Source: Candidatus Anaerotignum merdipullorum
GTDB lineage: Bacteria; Bacillota; Clostridia; Lachnospirales; Anaerotignaceae
Reading direction: 5' to 3'
Assembly (NCBI GenBank): GCA_019115165.1
Contig: DXEB01000081.1
Span: 1 to 34,033 of the forward strand
DNA: 34,033 bases
Shown: piece by piece, positions 33,402 through 34,033 of the stretch
How the letters are laid out: each line of letters starts with the position of its first letter
How positions within the stretch are numbered: position 1 is the stretch's first letter
Notes under the pieces: generated by a model
Seen by the model: the letters and a program-made list of their open reading frames with translations, nothing else
What the model was told of the DNA's origin: nothing
Database searches by the model: none
Made by a program: the position numbers and the translations under genes

Positions 33402-33566
33402 TTATTTGATGGGAATTTCTCCATGCTGCGCTTCAAACGCCGCGATACAGTCCCGAATGAGGATATTGACCTGCCCATTGGCAGAACGACCTTCATAGTC
33501 AGCGATATAATGCAGTTTGTGGAGCATGGTTTCGTCAATGCGAATGGAAAGATTTTTGATACTCAT
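33402..33566 (-). CDS. small ribbon-helix-helix (Arc/CopG-like) DNA-binding protein
   Basis: 54 residues from the ATG at 33566 (GAGGTGAT just before). A start six codons earlier (33584) is possible but has no ribosome site. The sequence begins MSIKNLSIRIDETMLHKLHYIADYEGRS and continues ANGQVNILIRDCIAAFEAQHG: a beta strand with alternating K-L-I-I, a helix, a turn, and a second helix, as in Arc/CopG dimers. Such proteins are autorepressors or antitoxins. No toxin gene adjoins it. It is divergent from the SLOG-family gene, and two copies of a 16-bp palindrome lie between them. A strong terminator follows. Confidence 0.85.
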   Translation of the reverse strand: MSIKNLSIRIDETMLHKLHYIADYEGRSANGQVNILIRDCIAAFEAQHGEIPIK

Positions 33567-33590
33567 ATCATCACCTCTATTCATTATGAA

Positions 33591-33606
33591 TTCAAAAAAA
33601 ATTGAA
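33591..33606. promoter_or_regulatory. 16-bp palindrome, probable operator (copy 1)
   Basis: TTCAAAAAAAATTGAA has 5-bp arms TTCAA/TTGAA around six A and lies 25 bases before the RHH start codon. The same arms and spacing recur at 33665-33680. Probable target of the RHH protein. Confidence 0.5.
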
Positions 33607-33643
33607 ATTAGATATAAATTGTATTTATTTTATGTCTATTTTG

Positions 33644-33652
33644 TGTTAATAT
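33644..33652 (+). promoter_or_regulatory. extended -10 promoter of the SLOG-family gene
   Basis: TG-T-TAATAT is an extended -10; the -35 position (33624-33629, TTTATT) is poor. The operator copy at 33665-33680 lies just downstream of the expected start point. Confidence 0.45.
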
Positions 33653-33664
33653 GAACAAAATGAA

Positions 33665-33680
33665 TTCAATATAAATTGAA
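33665..33680. promoter_or_regulatory. 16-bp palindrome, probable operator (copy 2)
   Basis: TTCAATATAAATTGAA has 6-bp arms TTCAAT/ATTGAA. It is followed by further direct TTGAA copies at 33687 and 33704. Its arms and spacing are identical to copy 1, and it would block the SLOG gene if bound. Confidence 0.55.
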
Positions 33681-33707
33681 AATAATTTGAAAATAAAGGT
33701 GAATTGA

Positions 33708-34033
33708 ATGGAAAATAAAATTTGTTGTTTTTTTGGACATCGAGATGCGCCGGAGGAGCTTTTGCCGTCTTTGGTATCTTTGTTGGAAGAGTTGACAGAG
33801 CAGCAGGGAATCACGGTGTTTTGGGTGGGCGGACATGGGCAGTTTGACCGGCTTGCCGCAGAAGCGGTTTGCCGTCTGCGGGAGCGTTTCCCTAGGATTC
33901 GGCTGGAACTGGTGGCGGCATATCCCTATGCAGCAGAGAAACCACCCCGCATGGCTGACCGGGCGTTTTTACCGGAGGGATTGGCGCAGGCGCCGCCCAA
34001 AGCTGCGATTGTCCGCCGAAACCGCTGGATGGC
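33708..34033 (+). CDS. SLOG-family (YpsA/DUF1273-like) protein, 3' end cut by the window
   Basis: The ATG at 33708 follows AAAGGTGA (33695-33702). The first 108 residues are present and the frame is open at the window edge. Marks of the family: the N-terminal CCFFGHRDAPEE, then TVFWVGGHGQFDRLAAEAVCRLRERFP, a strand ending LELVAAYPY, and PKAAIVRRNRWM. The GGHGQFDR loop resembles the nucleotide-binding Rossmann-like site of SLOG proteins, which bind or process nucleotide-derived ligands. The exact role is unknown. It is divergent from the RHH gene and probably under its control. The residue order matches the full-length family to the cut. Confidence 0.8.
   Translation, partial: MENKICCFFGHRDAPEELLPSLVSLLEELTEQQGITVFWVGGHGQFDRLAAEAVCRLRERFPRIRLELVAAYPYAAEKPPRMADRAFLPEGLAQAPPKAAIVRRNRWM

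Noticed and set aside
32996-33538. N-terminal extension of the nitrilase gene by about 180 codons.
   Set aside because: The upstream part is low-complexity and not protein-like, crosses a promoter and a terminator, and the ATG at 32995 has a ribosome site and a normal nitrilase N-terminus.
1-34033. CRISPR arrays, insertion sequences, integrases, tRNA or rRNA genes, toxin-antitoxin pairs with a recognisable toxin.
   Set aside because: None was found on reading both strands; no regularly spaced repeats or transposase-like products are present.

Overview
The window reads as chromosome of an anaerobic, endospore-forming Clostridia-type Firmicute. The evidence is a SpoIIID gene, an Hsp20 gene under a CIRCE-like element, sigma-A-type promoters with 16-18 base spacers, strong GGAGG ribosome sites, and oxygen-defence genes typical of strict anaerobes (a fused flavodiiron protein, desulfoferrodoxin and rubrerythrin). 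A genus cannot be named from the sequence alone. There are no rRNA or tRNA genes, no insertion sequences, no CRISPR array and no phage genes.

Layout. 1-2.4 kb: a lipoprotein alpha/beta hydrolase whose signal-peptide part and catalytic part lie in different frames (apparent frameshift), then a secreted copper-amine-oxidase-N-like/DUF3298-like protein. 2.7-7.6 kb: an operon of a MarR regulator, a lipoprotein efflux adaptor and an RND permease. 7.8-11.4 kb: a second MarR regulator overlapping a MATE exporter, then a DHA2-type MFS exporter; the promoter carries two matching GTTG-N6-CAAC operators. 11.7-15.7 kb: an oxygen/superoxide block, with a flavodiiron-rubredoxin-NADH oxidoreductase fusion and desulfoferrodoxin on the minus strand, divergent from a Crp/Fnr regulator. 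16.1-21.5 kb: housekeeping and stress genes (SpoIIID, Hsp20, a MutT-like Nudix hydrolase, a patatin-like lipase, Maf, a DHA1-type MFS exporter). 21.8-23.2 kb: rubrerythrin behind a PerR/Fur-like box, and a nitroreductase. 23.6-28.8 kb: a minus-strand arginine operon argC-argJ-argB-argD-argF, with a type 2 (short) ArgC. 29.6-33.0 kb: asnS with a TTG start, then an omega-amidase-like nitrilase followed by an MsrA-MsrB fusion. 33.4 kb to the end: a small ribbon-helix-helix protein divergent from a truncated SLOG-family gene, with two copies of one 16-bp palindrome between them.

How the parts work together. Two themes stand out. Four exporters of three superfamilies (RND, MATE, two MFS) lie within 19 kb, two of the systems led by their own MarR regulator. 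Five genes deal with oxygen, superoxide, peroxide or oxidised methionine (flavodiiron fusion, desulfoferrodoxin, rubrerythrin, MsrAB, possibly the Nudix enzyme), and several have their own candidate operators. The arg operon supplies citrulline from glutamate by the acetyl-recycling route; argG, argH and carAB are not in the window.

Nothing here is clearly a new defence or mobile system. The most open-ended parts are the RHH/SLOG pair at the right edge, the shared GTTG-N6-CAAC palindrome in front of both marR-MATE and the crp gene, and the frameshifted hydrolase. Promoter and operator calls come from reading motifs by eye and are hypotheses.
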